Source: JAYPHU01 sp038127535 (GTDB lineage Bacteria > Pseudomonadota > Alphaproteobacteria > Rhodospirillales > UBA2165). From it: a stretch of 18,369 nucleotides of DNA. The stretch is taken from positions 1 through 18,369 of the forward strand of contig JAYPHU010000046.1 in assembly GCA_038127535.1 (NCBI GenBank). Reading direction: 5' to 3'. Shown in pieces: positions 1-7,765 of the stretch. Below the pieces are notes generated by a model. That model had not been told where the DNA came from, searched no databases, and worked only from the letters and a program-made list of their open reading frames with translations. The translations under genes were made by a program, and so were the position numbers. Positions within the stretch are counted from its first letter, which is position 1; every line of letters starts with the position of its first letter.

Positions 1-58
1 TTCTGGCTAGAAGCGGACAACTTTTAGGTCGGCTAGATTAGTCCGCTAATAGCCAGAA
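1..58. repeat. Imperfect inverted repeat (hairpin) at window edge
   Basis: Positions 1-18 and 41-58 are inverted copies. The outer 9 bp (TTCTGGCTA against TAGCCAGAA) and the inner 6 bp (GCGGAC against GTCCGC) match exactly, with a 3-bp linker in which one of three bases pairs. The loop is 22 bases and contains a second GGCTAGA, also present at 5-11. It may extend left beyond the window. No T-tract follows the right arm, so a simple intrinsic terminator is not supported. It could be a dispersed intergenic palindromic element or an RNA hairpin downstream of an unseen gene. Confidence 0.6.
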
Positions 59-177
59 GCAGCCTTGTGCCCATGAGTTACGCCTTTTACTAGCCACCAT
101 ATTGACTGGATAAAGTGATCTCGTTCTACTAGAGAACGCTTGACGTATGGACGTACTGTGGACACCGCGTGCGCTTC
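59..177. other. Gene-free spacer downstream of the racemase-like gene
   Basis: I see no convincing coding frame, RNA gene or terminator hairpin here. An open frame crosses it on the minus strand (38-331), but it lies antisense-adjacent to and overlaps the 3' end of the racemase-like gene, with no recognisable protein content. Confidence 0.5.
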
Positions 178-951
178 CTAATTGAGATGGTGGTGCTTCA
201 TCCGGTCCGACCAATCCTCCCCGCGGGACCAGGCGAGAACCGACGCCCCGCTCGGCGTTTCGCCATCCATATGCAACACTGTCCGCCAGGCGAGGCTCAG
301 CATGCAGGAGGTTACTGGTGGGCCTGACCAATCCTTCTTATCAAGGATCGGTCGCAAGGTCGGCATGCCGGTCCCCAACATGACAATCGCATCCAAGTCC
401 TTATTTTCGAGTAACTTCAAACTTTCCGCCGCGCTGCCGGCCTGAAGACTGTAAATGGGGTGGAACTCACTGTCGGGATTGAAGGCGCTTGCGATTTCGC
501 CAACGATGAAGCCAGCTTTTTCCCAGTAGCCAACACTGGTCTCTGTAAGGTCGGGCGGATACGGCGATGCGAGCCCGATCCTTTTAGCACCCAGCGCTTC
601 TAACGAATCACAAACTGCACGGGCAGCGGTCACAAACGGATAACCCCGGGCCCTCTCTATCCGCTCACACATCTCCGCTTCGGTCTCCGGACTGATAAGA
701 TAGGAGGCACCGGTGCAGCCAAAGGCTGCGGCATCCAAGGGCGCATTCGCAAAACTATCAAGCGTGCTGTCGATTTGCTCAATGTAGTCATAAAGCCGAT
801 CAACAATGGTGCCCTTGGGGCTGGTCATCCGAGCATTGATCATGCTGATGCCGGCAGGCCAAAGTATCGTAAACTCCGGTTCCACGGTTGTATTCGCTTG
901 CGGGGTCAGCACCCCAACCAGTCCGCGCTTTGCGTATTCAAGATCAGCCAT
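178..951 (-). CDS. Maleate cis-trans isomerase / Asp-Glu racemase superfamily enzyme
   Basis: This 257-residue protein belongs to the Asp/Glu racemase superfamily branch that holds maleate cis-trans isomerase and arylmalonate decarboxylase. The N-terminal motif PQANTTVEPEF (residues 17-27) carries the conserved Asn and Glu-Pro-Glu. Two cysteines stand at the expected pseudo-symmetric places: C79 in FGCTGASY and C216 in TSCMLSLAW. Having both favours a two-cysteine isomerase or racemase over arylmalonate decarboxylase, which keeps only the second. Family members are cytosolic and cofactor-free; maleate isomerase converts maleate to fumarate. The length is normal. The start is ATG (949-951) with a weak, distant AGGGA upstream. 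It is divergent from the FAD monooxygenase across a 105-bp gap, so the two may be co-controlled. In nicotinate and maleamate pathways this family acts after an amidase, which is suggestive given the amidase-family genes later in the window. The exact substrate is not determined. Confidence 0.85.
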   Translation of the reverse strand: MADLEYAKRGLVGVLTPQANTTVEPEFTILWPAGISMINARMTSPKGTIVDRLYDYIEQIDSTLDSFANAPLDAAAFGCTGASYLISPETEAEMCERIERARGYPFVTAARAVCDSLEALGAKRIGLASPYPPDLTETSVGYWEKAGFIVGEIASAFNPDSEFHPIYSLQAGSAAESLKLLENKDLDAIVMLGTGMPTLRPILDKKDWSGPPVTSCMLSLAWRTVLHMDGETPSGASVLAWSRGEDWSDRMKHHHLN

Positions 952-1056
952 AAGTAGCGTCTATCCCTAATAAAGAGCCAGCTTTGATTGTCATATTGGT
1001 ATAACAATAGTACATTTTAAACTCATCTCTTACCAGCCGTACCGTAGGAACATTTC
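952..1056. promoter_or_regulatory. Divergent promoter region with 9-bp dyad
   Basis: This 105-bp gap separates divergent genes. At 987-1008 is a dyad, ATTGTCATA, four bases, TATAACAAT, with 8 of 9 arm positions complementary, a good candidate operator. On the minus strand ATGACA (990-995) and TATTAG (968-973) are 16 bp apart and could serve as -35 and -10 for the racemase-like gene; ATGACA lies within the dyad. On the plus strand AGGAA (1046-1050) is a ribosome-binding site six bases before the GTG at 1057. No convincing plus-strand -35/-10 pair was seen. Confidence 0.45.
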
Positions 1057-2280
1057 GTGGGCGACAATATAAATTCAACCAATCAAAATTCCGATCGCAT
1101 TCTTGTCGTGGGTGCCGGGCCGGTAGGCCTCTTCGCTGCCACCCGGCTCGCCGGATTCAATATACCCGTTACACTGATCGACGCATCAGAAACGGTCAGC
1201 GACGATATTCGGGCGTCGACCATTCATCCACCAACTCTCGACATGATGGAACCCTACGGCATCAGCGCTGAGGCCGTCGCTGGAGGCGTTCAGGTGCGGG
1301 AGTGGCAGATTCGTTTGCACACCACCGGAGAGAAGGCCGTTTTCGATATGGGGTGCATCTCTGATGTGACTGACTACCCCTATCGGCTCCAATTCGAGCA
1401 AAGTCAGCTGTGCAGCATTATGGATCGTATGCTGCGACAGAATGACCTAGTCGATATTCACTACGGGACTCGTCTGGTTTCATTTGATCAAGATGAAAAC
1501 GGAGTAACCGCAACCTTGGAACGGAGTGGCGAGCCTCAGAAAATGCGGACTAAGTTCCTGATTGCCGCTGATGGCGCCACCAGTACGGTTCGCGAACAAT
1601 TGGATCTCGCCTTCGAGGGCAGCATGTATCCGGAAAGAACGGTTCTGGTGACAACATCTTTTCCGTTCCACGAGCATCTAGACGGAATTTCAAGTGTTAG
1701 CTATTGCTGGGACGCAGAAGGTAATTTCAGTTTGTTACAATTACCGGCCCGCTGGCGGGTGAGCATGTACTTCCCGCAAGGGCTGACCCCAGAAGAAGCC
1801 ATCGGTGACGCGCATATTGAAGACCGGCTTCAATCGATTTGCCGGAGCGATACTCCCTATGAGGTCATTGACAAGCGGGTCTATCGTGTCCACCAGAGAA
1901 TTGTTGAACGCTATGACCATGGTCGCGTTATTCTTGCAGGTGACGCTGCCCATCTTAACAGTCCAACTGGGGGAATGGGGATGAACGGCGGCTTGCACGA
2001 TGCACATAACTTAACGGAAAAGCTCAATACCATTTGGCATGTGGGGGGAGACTTGTCCCTGCTGTCACTTTATTCGCGGCAGCGCAAACCCATTGCCGAG
2101 CGAGAGATTATCCAACAGGCTGACCGAAATCGGCGGCGGATGACGGAGAAAGACCCGGAAAAGCGCCGTGCTCATTTACAGGAACTGCAGGCAACAGTCA
2201 GCGATCCAGATAAACTCCGGGCTTATTTGATGAAGTCGTCAATGTATGACGGATTGGCGGCAGCCGCGGCTATTACTTAG
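1057..2280 (+). CDS. FAD-dependent monooxygenase, aromatic hydroxylase type (FAD_binding_3)
   Basis: This 407-residue flavoprotein monooxygenase belongs to the PheA/TfdB/MhpA class (PF01494), which uses NAD(P)H and O2 to hydroxylate aromatic or heteroaromatic rings. The dinucleotide-binding motif GAGPVG is at residues 19-24 after a beta strand (RILVV). The DG motif (FLIAADGATSTVRE) is near 168-181. The GD motif that binds the FAD ribityl/pyrophosphate is at about 289-310 (GRVILAGDAAHLNSPTGG). At about 400 residues it lacks the C-terminal thioredoxin-like domain of phenol hydroxylases and resembles short single-component hydroxylases. Translation starts at GTG 1057, supported by AGGAA six bases upstream. 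The stop TAG interlocks with the TAA stop of the convergent acyl-CoA ligase (bases 2277-2280 are shared). Cytosolic. The substrate is unknown; a ring hydroxylation feeding the acid-processing genes nearby is plausible but unproven. Confidence 0.9.
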   Translation: MGDNINSTNQNSDRILVVGAGPVGLFAATRLAGFNIPVTLIDASETVSDDIRASTIHPPTLDMMEPYGISAEAVAGGVQVREWQIRLHTTGEKAVFDMGCISDVTDYPYRLQFEQSQLCSIMDRMLRQNDLVDIHYGTRLVSFDQDENGVTATLERSGEPQKMRTKFLIAADGATSTVREQLDLAFEGSMYPERTVLVTTSFPFHEHLDGISSVSYCWDAEGNFSLLQLPARWRVSMYFPQGLTPEEAIGDAHIEDRLQSICRSDTPYEVIDKRVYRVHQRIVERYDHGRVILAGDAAHLNSPTGGMGMNGGLHDAHNLTEKLNTIWHVGGDLSLLSLYSRQRKPIAEREIIQQADRNRRRMTEKDPEKRRAHLQELQATVSDPDKLRAYLMKSSMYDGLAAAAAIT

Positions 2281-3752
2281 GAATCTCGGGCCGGCAACCG
2301 TGCAATCAAATCGTTTTTGATCACTTTACCCAGCCCGGTTTTAGGCATCTCTTTAATGAAGAACACACCCGCCGGTACTTTATAAGATGCCAGTTTGGAT
2401 CGGCAGTAAGAGATCAGCTCCTTTTCGACCACGTCTCCTACCGACACAACGAAAGCCGCCACATCCTCACCGCGCTCCGGGTGGGGCCAGGGAACCGCAA
2501 CCGCATCCTCGACCGCGGAATGATTTAAGAGGGTCTGCTCGATCTCGCCCGGATAAATATTCACCCCGCCCCGAATTATGACGTCCTTTGAACGGCCCAC
2601 CAGATACAGTAAGCCGTCGCGATCCAGCTTTCCGATATCACCGGGATAAAACCAGCCGTCCCTGAATGCCTCGGCGCTGGCCTCCGGATCATTAAAGAAA
2701 CTATCTGATATGCCGGGACTGCGGTACCGGATATGCCCCGCCTCGCCGGGCGCCACAGGCGCCCCCGCGTCGTCGACCACTTGGATCTCTGTCTGATAGA
2801 TCGGCTCACCCACCGATCTCGCCGCGTCGCCCTGATGCTTGGGGAGCAATACAGACGTGCCGCCGCCCTCGGTAGAGCCGTAGTAGTTTATGAAATTAGG
2901 ATTGAGATGGCTCATCACCGCCGCCCGCTCGTCAGGATGCAGGATGGCGCCAGTCGACAGCAAACGGCTTAGCGTTGGCATTAGAACCCGTTTTCCTTTG
3001 GGCAACTCCAACAGTCGCCTGAGAAGAGTCGGGACCAGAAGTAGTGTCGTTGCCTCAAACCTAATGCTCGCTGCAATAAGTGCCTCTGGCCCATAAGGTG
3101 GCGGAAACATGATCACGGTGGATCCGGTAAATAGGCACCCCATGGTAAAACTCCGACCGCCCCCAAAATAGATTGGGGTGGCGCTGAGATAGCGATCGTG
3201 CTGATTGAAGCCCAGTGTTACCCATTGCATGATAAACCGGGCAGCAAACTGATCATGGGTGAGAAGCGGTCCCTTTGGCCGGCCGGTTGTCCCCGATGAA
3301 AGCGACAGAACGATAGGCATCGATCCGCCGGGTGCGCACTCCGGTCGTTCAGGCTGTTTGTTCACCGCGGCTCGCCAATCTCTGTCCACGGGCAGGCAGT
3401 TTAACTCCTCGATTCGTTGGCCGGGCTCCACCAGAACAAGAACGACCCCGAAGAAATCGCAGACACGCTTTTTCTCCGCGTCCGTCCATCGCCAGTCTAA
3501 TGGCAGGATGATCGCGCCAAGCCGGGCAATGGCATAAAGAACGGTGAGATGGTCCGCGGTGTCTTTGAGCGCGACGCCGACGATCTTGCCTTTTTTGGCG
3601 CCTGCCGCTTCCAAGTGTCCCGCCGTTCGGCGGACCAATGGCGCAAGTTCGGCATAGGTTACTACGTGATCGCCTTCTATTATCGCGGGGTGAGGCCCCC
3701 GCCGGGCCGCGTTTTCGTCGATCGCCAGGGCGATATTTTTGCCGTGAATCAC
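2277..3752 (-). CDS. AMP-forming acyl-CoA synthetase / acid-CoA ligase
   Basis: This 491-residue adenylate-forming enzyme has an AMP-binding domain (PF00501) and a C-terminal lid domain (PF13193). It activates a carboxylic acid with ATP and passes it to CoA. The P-loop SSGTTGRPK is at residues 152-160, the A5 motif YYGSTEGGG at 290-298, the A7 Asp in YPGDIG at 369-374, the hinge region GRSKD near 386-390 and the catalytic A10 lysine in MPKTGLGKV at K476. All expected motifs are present, so it should be active. The start is GTG (3750-3752), with only a weak AGAG upstream; the N-terminus aligns with normal family starts. It is convergent with the FAD monooxygenase and divergent from the amidohydrolase. 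The sequence resembles long-chain/aromatic acid-CoA ligases of the FadD/CaiC type, but substrate cannot be read from it. EntE-type siderophore activation is possible in principle, but no partner genes are present. Confidence 0.92.
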   Translation of the reverse strand: MIHGKNIALAIDENAARRGPHPAIIEGDHVVTYAELAPLVRRTAGHLEAAGAKKGKIVGVALKDTADHLTVLYAIARLGAIILPLDWRWTDAEKKRVCDFFGVVLVLVEPGQRIEELNCLPVDRDWRAAVNKQPERPECAPGGSMPIVLSLSSGTTGRPKGPLLTHDQFAARFIMQWVTLGFNQHDRYLSATPIYFGGGRSFTMGCLFTGSTVIMFPPPYGPEALIAASIRFEATTLLLVPTLLRRLLELPKGKRVLMPTLSRLLSTGAILHPDERAAVMSHLNPNFINYYGSTEGGGTSVLLPKHQGDAARSVGEPIYQTEIQVVDDAGAPVAPGEAGHIRYRSPGISDSFFNDPEASAEAFRDGWFYPGDIGKLDRDGLLYLVGRSKDVIIRGGVNIYPGEIEQTLLNHSAVEDAVAVPWPHPERGEDVAAFVVSVGDVVEKELISYCRSKLASYKVPAGVFFIKEMPKTGLGKVIKNDLIARLPARDS

Positions 3753-3848
3753 TGTCTAACTCTTTGCAATTAAATTGTCTTTTGTAACCAGCCGGGTTGC
3801 GGAATCAGTTCGATATTGGCATTCTGCGGTCTTCTGGACAACTGCAGA
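3753..3848. promoter_or_regulatory. Divergent intergenic region between acyl-CoA ligase and amidohydrolase
   Basis: This 96-bp gap should hold promoters for both divergent genes. A small symmetric element, CAATT-A-AATTG, lies at 3767-3777, just before the ligase start, and could be an operator or simply AT-rich promoter DNA. No confident -35/-10 pair was identified on either strand. Its exact right edge depends on the amidohydrolase start (3816, 3849 or 3858). Confidence 0.35.
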
Positions 3849-4736
3849 ATGGGGCCTATGGCTGACAATCAATTTCCCGTCAAAGCCATCGATGCGGTGG
3901 TGAATATCCAGACCGCTGCGGCGCTAAGCTACCGCCCTGACGACCGGCGGGAATTCTATGTCGATAAAATGGGGGTCGACGAAACCACCTTCACCGGCAT
4001 TCCTTGTGAGGAAATGCTTCGTCGTATGGATGAAGCTGGTATCGAGATCGCATTTTTAATCGCGGCGAAAATCGGGCGCAAGGGACTGCCTGGTACCTAT
4101 CATCTTCCATACGAACTGGTCGTTGACGCCGTCAACGCGCACCCTGACAGGTTTTATGGTCTTGCCGGGATTGATCCATTCGAAGGCATGAACGGTGTGA
4201 GAGCGCTGGAACGGGCGGTGACCGAATTTGGATTTATTGGAGCGCATCTGTATCCCCATTGGTTCGAACTCGCCCCGGATCATGCCAAGTACTATCCGTT
4301 CTACGCCAAGTGCGTGGAACTGGGAGTCCCCATCCAAATGCAAGTCGGACAGTCGCTGGTCTATTCACCAGAGAATCCGATGCGCAGCGTTAGCCAACCA
4401 ATTACGCTAGATACGGTGGCCTGTGATTTTCCTGAGTTGAAGCTGATTGGAATCCACATTGGTATTCCCTGGCACGATGAGATGATCGCCATGTCTTGGA
4501 AGCACAAGAATGTGTTTATCGGTTGTGATGCCCACGCCCCCAAGTACTGGCCAGAGAGCTTCGTCCGCTACATCAACACCTACGGGCAGGACAAAGTCCT
4601 GTTTGGCACCGATTTCCCAGTCATCGACTTTGGTCGCGCCATGGATGAAATCGCGGCCCTCAATCTCAGAGAGGAGCCGTTGGCCAAACTATTGCGTTAC
4701 AATGCGGAGCGAGTCTACGGTCTTTCCGGCGCTTAA
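3849..4736 (+). CDS. Amidohydrolase family 2 (ACMSD-like TIM barrel) lacking canonical metal ligands
   Basis: This protein of about 295 residues has the amidohydrolase-2 (PF04909) fold, whose members include decarboxylases (ACMSD type), hydrolases and lactonases. Conserved parts are visible: the beta-6 His in LIGIHIGIPW (H203) and the beta-8 Asp in VLFGTDFPV (D255). The beta-1 HxH motif is absent: after D15 the expected His positions are V17 and N19 (IDAVVNIQ). The beta-5 His position reads Q165 in IQMQVGQS. Three of five classical metal ligands are therefore missing, yet the frame is intact and well conserved in style. I recall database relatives sharing the VVN start, so this may be a distinct subfamily. 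Start choice: ATG 3849 or ATG 3858 fit the family N-terminus; an in-frame TTG at 3816 is possible; none has a clear ribosome-binding site. Its stop interlocks with that of the convergent ThDP enzyme (TTAA at 4733-4736). Confidence 0.85.
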   Translation: MGPMADNQFPVKAIDAVVNIQTAAALSYRPDDRREFYVDKMGVDETTFTGIPCEEMLRRMDEAGIEIAFLIAAKIGRKGLPGTYHLPYELVVDAVNAHPDRFYGLAGIDPFEGMNGVRALERAVTEFGFIGAHLYPHWFELAPDHAKYYPFYAKCVELGVPIQMQVGQSLVYSPENPMRSVSQPITLDTVACDFPELKLIGIHIGIPWHDEMIAMSWKHKNVFIGCDAHAPKYWPESFVRYINTYGQDKVLFGTDFPVIDFGRAMDEIAALNLREEPLAKLLRYNAERVYGLSGA

Positions 4737-6430
4737 GCGTCACAGAGGACATTGAGCACGGCCTGCCGCCCCTCGACAGAGACTGCCTTCAGGGCGCGTT
4801 CCAGAGCTCCATTCAAGTTCCCCGGATCGGTGACTTTCTCACCATAGCCGTCCGATGCGGTGACCACTTTCTCAAAACTAGGTGACGGCTGGAGATTGGT
4901 CAGCGGTGGATTATTACTTCTCCCTGCATATCCATCCGGATACATGGCCCGAGTGGCGCGGCCCACCGACTCCCACCGCTGATTGTTGAAGATTATGGTC
5001 AAGAAGGGAGCGTCGTGAGCCGCTGCGACATAGTGAGAAGAGACAGGATTTGAAAACATATATGCACCGTCCCCTTCACATGCAACGACCAGGCTGTTCG
5101 GTGCGGCAAGTTTGGCGCCGATTGCGCCGCCAAGCCCCCAGCCCAGGCCACTGGCGCCACCAAATAGAGTGCGGGGCCTCCGCCGATCGACGTAGCGGAG
5201 ATCAAGGGCCGCCTCGCGCACCACGATAGCGTCATCGTCCAGTACATTGCTGATGCTTCTGCTGAGCTTGGCAAGCGAGATCGGTTGCAGGTCCGATGAG
5301 CGTTCCAGTTCCGCCTGCCAATCGCGATGCAGTGCGGCACGGGTATCCTCTAGGCGTTGGAGCCGATCATCGACTGGTGAAGTTCGTCGCCCATCGAGTC
5401 CGGACGACAGCGCTGATAATGTGATTTCAGCGGGTCCTCCAATGACAAAGTCGGCGCGAAACCCCCGGTGGGGCGCTGTCGCATACAAGGGATCCACGCC
5501 GATCTGGGCTACTCGGCAATCGTTAGGCGGTTTGGCCAAGCGCGGGATCCATGGAACTTCACATTCAATGGCGAGGATTAAGTCTGCCTCTCTTATCAAC
5601 AGGGCCGGGTTGTAGCCCATATGCATGGAGTGGTCGGTCGAAAGGTTCATTGTCCGGGGGCGGTATTGGGTCACCGGAATGGCCCATTCGTCTGAAATTT
5701 TTGCTAATGCGTCGACGGCTTCTGGACGGTTGCCGATTTCGCTGGTGACAATCACCGGACTTTTCGCTTTGGCAACGGCATCAGCCAGTTTGTCGATCAC
5801 GTTCGGATCCGGGTAGGAATCGCTCGCCGTGACATGTTGCTCAGCTGGCGGGAGGATGAATCCCTCCATCGGTTTGGCCAGCACTTCACGGGGTAGGGTC
5901 AAATACACCGGCCCGCTTGGCAGAGCTTCCGCCATGTTCAATGCGCGATCAACGACTGCGCGCAGCTGGTTTCCGTCACGCAATTCATAATCCCATTTCA
6001 CCGCCTCCCGAACCATGCCGGCCTGATCGAACATCTCTTGAGTCCAATGAATATCAATGCTGCGACCACCTAGGCGGTCATCTTCGGAAAATGGCGTTCG
6101 TCCTGCCGTCACAATCATCGGTAACTTCAGACGATTAACGTTGAGCATTTGGCAAAGCGCGTTTGCTGTACCAACATTGGTATGGACCATGACGACCTGA
6201 GGCCGGCCTGTTGCCATTGTGTAGCCCATGGCACAGGCCATCGCGACGTTCTCGTGGGGAACGGCGATCGGCTTGGGTGAGGGTTTGCCATGGGTTTCTG
6301 CCTTGGCGAAGGCTTCAATAATGGGTGTGAAGTCGGTGCCAGCATTGGCAAAGAAGTAACTGACCCCACGGTCGGCAAGGAGCGCCAAATAAGCGTCAGC
6401 AACGGTACAGGTATCGAGCTTCTTGGTCAC
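4733..6430 (-). CDS. Thiamine-diphosphate-dependent enzyme (acetolactate synthase / 2-oxo acid decarboxylase family)
   Basis: This 565-residue enzyme has the three-domain ThDP fold. The N-terminal PYR domain holds the cofactor-activating glutamate E60 in VPHENVAMACAMGY. A central domain covers about residues 200-335. The C-terminal PP domain carries the ThDP/Mg motif starting EGDGAYMF at about residue 450 and ending in FNNQRW about 30 residues later. Family reactions cleave or join 2-oxo acids (acetolactate synthase, benzoylformate or phenylpyruvate decarboxylase, oxalyl-CoA decarboxylase); the sequence does not fix which. No small regulatory subunit follows, arguing against a biosynthetic acetolactate synthase. 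The GTG start (6428-6430) is backed by GGAGG (6441-6445) ten bases upstream. It lies 30 bp after dctM on the same strand, so it is probably the last gene of the TRAP transporter operon, implying that its substrate derives from the imported compound. Cytosolic. Confidence 0.9.
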   Translation of the reverse strand: MTKKLDTCTVADAYLALLADRGVSYFFANAGTDFTPIIEAFAKAETHGKPSPKPIAVPHENVAMACAMGYTMATGRPQVVMVHTNVGTANALCQMLNVNRLKLPMIVTAGRTPFSEDDRLGGRSIDIHWTQEMFDQAGMVREAVKWDYELRDGNQLRAVVDRALNMAEALPSGPVYLTLPREVLAKPMEGFILPPAEQHVTASDSYPDPNVIDKLADAVAKAKSPVIVTSEIGNRPEAVDALAKISDEWAIPVTQYRPRTMNLSTDHSMHMGYNPALLIREADLILAIECEVPWIPRLAKPPNDCRVAQIGVDPLYATAPHRGFRADFVIGGPAEITLSALSSGLDGRRTSPVDDRLQRLEDTRAALHRDWQAELERSSDLQPISLAKLSRSISNVLDDDAIVVREAALDLRYVDRRRPRTLFGGASGLGWGLGGAIGAKLAAPNSLVVACEGDGAYMFSNPVSSHYVAAAHDAPFLTIIFNNQRWESVGRATRAMYPDGYAGRSNNPPLTNLQPSPSFEKVVTASDGYGEKVTDPGNLNGALERALKAVSVEGRQAVLNVLCDA

Positions 6431-6460
6431 CGGATTGCGGCCTCCGCCCTGGTTGCCGAC

Positions 6461-7765
6461 CTACATGAGCCCCCAAGCTTTGGGAAGCCACAGTGCTGTT
6501 GCCGGAAATACCAACACGATAGCCAAACGCAGCAAGTCTGTCGCGAAAAAGGGCAGAATACCAGTATAGATAGTCTTGAGGTTGAGATCCTTAGCCATCC
6601 CATTTAGAACAAACACATTGATCCCTATCGGTGGAGTAATCATCCCGATTTCCATGATCATCACATTGACTACGCCCCACCAGACCGGGTCATAGCCCAT
6701 ATCAATGATTACAGGGAATACAAAGGGAAGAGTAATCACCATGGCGGCGACGGTATCAAATATGCTGCCTAGAATCAGATACATGATCATCAGCATCAGC
6801 AGAATAACGAAATCGTTGGCATTCAGGGACTTGATGAACTCAACCGACGCATCAGGCAGCCCGGAAAGGGTAATGAAATAGCTAAAGATGGATGCGCCCA
6901 TGATGATTAGGAAAATCATTCCCGTATTACCTGCGGTTTGCGCAAGGCAGTCTAAAAAGCTTCTCACGTTCATGCCATTCATGACGGCAAATATGAACGC
7001 AAGGCTCGCGCCAACAGAGGCCGCCTCGGTCACGGTGAAAACGCCGGAGTAAATTCCGCCCGAAACCACCGCTGCAATCAGTAGAAATCTCCAGGAAGCG
7101 ATCAGCACCTGCATCTTTTCTCGCCAGGGTATGCGGGTGCCAGCCGGGCCTAGGTCCGGTTTGATGCGAACTAGTATACCGATGGTAATAATGTAAAGAA
7201 CGGTCGCGATAATGCCGGGAAAGATTGCCGCAGCGAACAGTGCTATAATACTTTCTTCAATGAGAATGCCATAGATAATCATGACGACTGACGGTGGAAC
7301 CAACATCCCTAGCGTACCGCCGGCAGCGATGCTGCCACTCGACAGCGTCTTCGCATAGCCCCGATCAACCATCTCCGGCAACGCAATTTTGGCCATCGTG
7401 GCGGTCGTTGCCACTGAAGAGCCGCAAATGGCGCCGAATCCGGCGCAGCCGCCGATTGTCGCCATGGCTAGACCACCTCTAAAATGTCCAAGCATGGCGT
7501 AGGCCAATCGGTACATGTCGCCCGATACACCCGCTTCTGTTGCTAGCGTGCCCATTAACAGGAACAGAGCGACGACGGCCAGACCTTCGTTCTCAATGGC
7601 TGCTGAAGGTTCGGTACCGAGCAGCGTGAGTGCCGGCTCGAAACCGATCATGAACGATGATGCTACAACACCGGTCACACCCATGGCTACGCCAATAGGC
7701 ACGTGCAGCGCAATCAGTAAAAACATAGCGGCCAAACCGAGAGCGCCGAGGGCAATGGGGTCCAT
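6461..7765 (-). CDS. dctM: TRAP transporter large permease subunit, DctM family
   Basis: This 434-residue, very hydrophobic inner-membrane protein has about a dozen predicted membrane segments. It is the large (M) subunit of a tripartite ATP-independent periplasmic transporter, which couples uptake of an organic acid to the sodium or proton gradient. Family signatures are visible: the proline-rich loop LVPPSVVMIIYG near residues 150-165 and its pseudo-repeat TPPIGINVFVLNG near 377-392. The length is normal for DctM. It starts at ATG 7763-7765, sharing one base with the stop codon of dctQ (TAATG), so translation is likely coupled. It partners with DctQ and DctP encoded immediately upstream. 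TRAP substrates range over C4-dicarboxylates, sialic acid, ectoine, 2-oxo acids and aromatic acids; the permease does not reveal which applies. Confidence 0.95.
   Translation of the reverse strand: MDPIALGALGLAAMFLLIALHVPIGVAMGVTGVVASSFMIGFEPALTLLGTEPSAAIENEGLAVVALFLLMGTLATEAGVSGDMYRLAYAMLGHFRGGLAMATIGGCAGFGAICGSSVATTATMAKIALPEMVDRGYAKTLSSGSIAAGGTLGMLVPPSVVMIIYGILIEESIIALFAAAIFPGIIATVLYIITIGILVRIKPDLGPAGTRIPWREKMQVLIASWRFLLIAAVVSGGIYSGVFTVTEAASVGASLAFIFAVMNGMNVRSFLDCLAQTAGNTGMIFLIIMGASIFSYFITLSGLPDASVEFIKSLNANDFVILLMLMIMYLILGSIFDTVAAMVITLPFVFPVIIDMGYDPVWWGVVNVMIMEIGMITPPIGINVFVLNGMAKDLNLKTIYTGILPFFATDLLRLAIVLVFPATALWLPKAWGLM

Noticed and set aside
1..58. Integron attC site or intrinsic terminator
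   Set aside because: No attC core motifs (RYYYAAC/GTTRRRY pairing) and no U-tract after the right arm; kept only as an unexplained inverted repeat.
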